56,735 bases of DNA, taken from the NCBI GenBank assembly GCA_947485165.1, contig CANKRG010000004.1, positions 1 to 56,735 of the forward strand. Direction: 5' to 3'. The notes below the pieces were generated by a model, which was given only the letters and a program-made list of their open reading frames with translations, was not told the DNA's origin and did not search any database. The first letter of the stretch is position 1, and each line of letters starts with the position of its first letter. Both the position numbers and the translations under genes were made by a program. The stretch is from Comamonadaceae bacterium (GTDB taxonomy: Bacteria; Pseudomonadota; Gammaproteobacteria; Burkholderiales; Burkholderiaceae_C). This document shows, piece by piece, positions 56,335 through 56,735 of the stretch.

Positions 56335-56735
56335 GTGGTATCTGCTGGCTTGATCGACGGCGTGTTGCAGCCGGCTGCTTCAGCCGCGCAACGCCGCGCC
56401 ATCGCCAAAGCCATCACCTTGCTGGAATCGACCCGCGCCGACCACCGTGCACAGGCGGACGAGTTGTTGACGGCGCTTCTGCCACACACGGGCAAATCAT
56501 TGCGGCTGGGCATCAGCGGTGTGCCGGGTGTGGGCAAATCGACCTTTATTGAAGCGCTGGGGTTGTATTTGATTGAACTCGGTCACCGCGTCGCTGTGTT
56601 GACGATTGATCCATCTTCCACGGTCTCAGGCGGCTCGATTTTGGGTGACAAAACGCGTATGGAGAAACTCTCCGTTGACGAGCGAGCATACATTCGCCCC
56701 AGCCCGAGCAGCGGTACCTTGGGCGGCGTGGCGGA
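56335..56735 (+). CDS. meaB: MeaB/ArgK-family GTPase chaperone of methylmalonyl-CoA mutase, 3'-truncated by the window edge
   Basis: GTG start four bases after the mutase stop. 133 residues are visible: an N-terminal helical part ([20 protein letters not shown]), Walker [19 protein letters not shown], and [20 protein letters not shown] followed by [16 protein letters not shown], all typical of the G3E GTPase MeaB. MeaB gates cobalamin loading and protects the mutase from inactivation. The remainder (~200 residues) is outside the window. Confidence 0.93.
   Translation, partial: MVSAGLIDGVLQPAASAAQRRAIAKAITLLESTRADHRAQADELLTALLPHTGKSLRLGISGVPGVGKSTFIEALGLYLIELGHRVAVLTIDPSSTVSGGSILGDKTRMEKLSVDERAYIRPSPSSGTLGGVA

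Overview
The window looks like a chromosomal segment of a Burkholderiales bacterium, most likely Comamonadaceae (Polaromonas/Rhodoferax/Variovorax-like). The basis is two intact Bug/TctC-type periplasmic solute receptors, an ispF next to an OmpR/EnvZ-type pair, a tandem glycine riboswitch ahead of gcvTHP, many aromatic CoA-pathway genes, and short palindromic repeats of kinds I associate with that family. The taxon is inference; there is no rRNA or other marker gene here.

Layout. 1-927: 3' part of a flavin monooxygenase. 1057-3642: clpB behind a sigma-32-like promoter. 3709-8971: a tight row of an MFS transporter, a TPP-dependent enzyme, a class-C beta-lactamase-fold serine hydrolase and an M29-like metallo-protein, substrate unknown. 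9068-10680: a Bug receptor followed by two decayed genes. 10693-12494: an MhpA-type flavin hydroxylase with a DUF2783-like small protein. 12561-17696: ygiQ, a split chromate-transporter pair, a small lipoprotein and rlmB. 17761-22771: glycine riboswitch and gcvT-gcvH-gcvP.

22805-26960 (minus strand) is a four-carbon sugar-acid (tetronate) module, otnI-otnK-denD-ltnD, lacking its usual otnC aldolase. 27009-32280 is a hydroxycinnamate-type module: amidohydrolase diverging from crotonase, feruloyl-CoA synthase, Bug receptor and MarR, with two adjoining palindromes in the divergent promoter. 32311-37029 is a complete branched-chain-type ABC importer (livF, G, M, H and binding protein). It diverges from 37298-44586, a CoA-dependent aerobic aromatic pathway: fused flavin monooxygenase/Old Yellow Enzyme reductase, MarR, crotonase, acyl-CoA dehydrogenase, aryl-CoA ligase and a RidA-family protein. 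The fused enzyme is the signature of 2-aminobenzoyl-CoA (anthranilate) or salicylyl-CoA degradation. 44640-46250 holds an HD-domain protein and a class II aldolase/adducin protein. 46427-50792: RhlE-type helicase, ispF, and the two-component pair. 51012-53202: secreted protein, SIMPL-domain remnant, dusA and a truncated DMT transporter. 53268 to the end: a FadR/GntR-type regulator diverging from methylmalonyl-CoA mutase and a MeaB GTPase cut off by the window edge.

The most unusual thing in the window is a set of about a dozen short AT-rich elements (5' hairpin GCTAT..ATAGC, then a core close to GGCAATAAATACGCCGGCTA). Some lie between genes and beside decayed genes. Others lie inside protein-coding genes (gcvT, the acyl-CoA dehydrogenase, feruloyl-CoA synthase, the tail of the fused monooxygenase, the signal peptide of a lipoprotein) and are always read in a stop-free frame. 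Three other repeat families occur too, and members of two of them are translated as part of gcvP, dusA and the inter-domain linker of the fused monooxygenase. This resembles the protein-embedded palindromic elements known from Rickettsia, but with different sequences.
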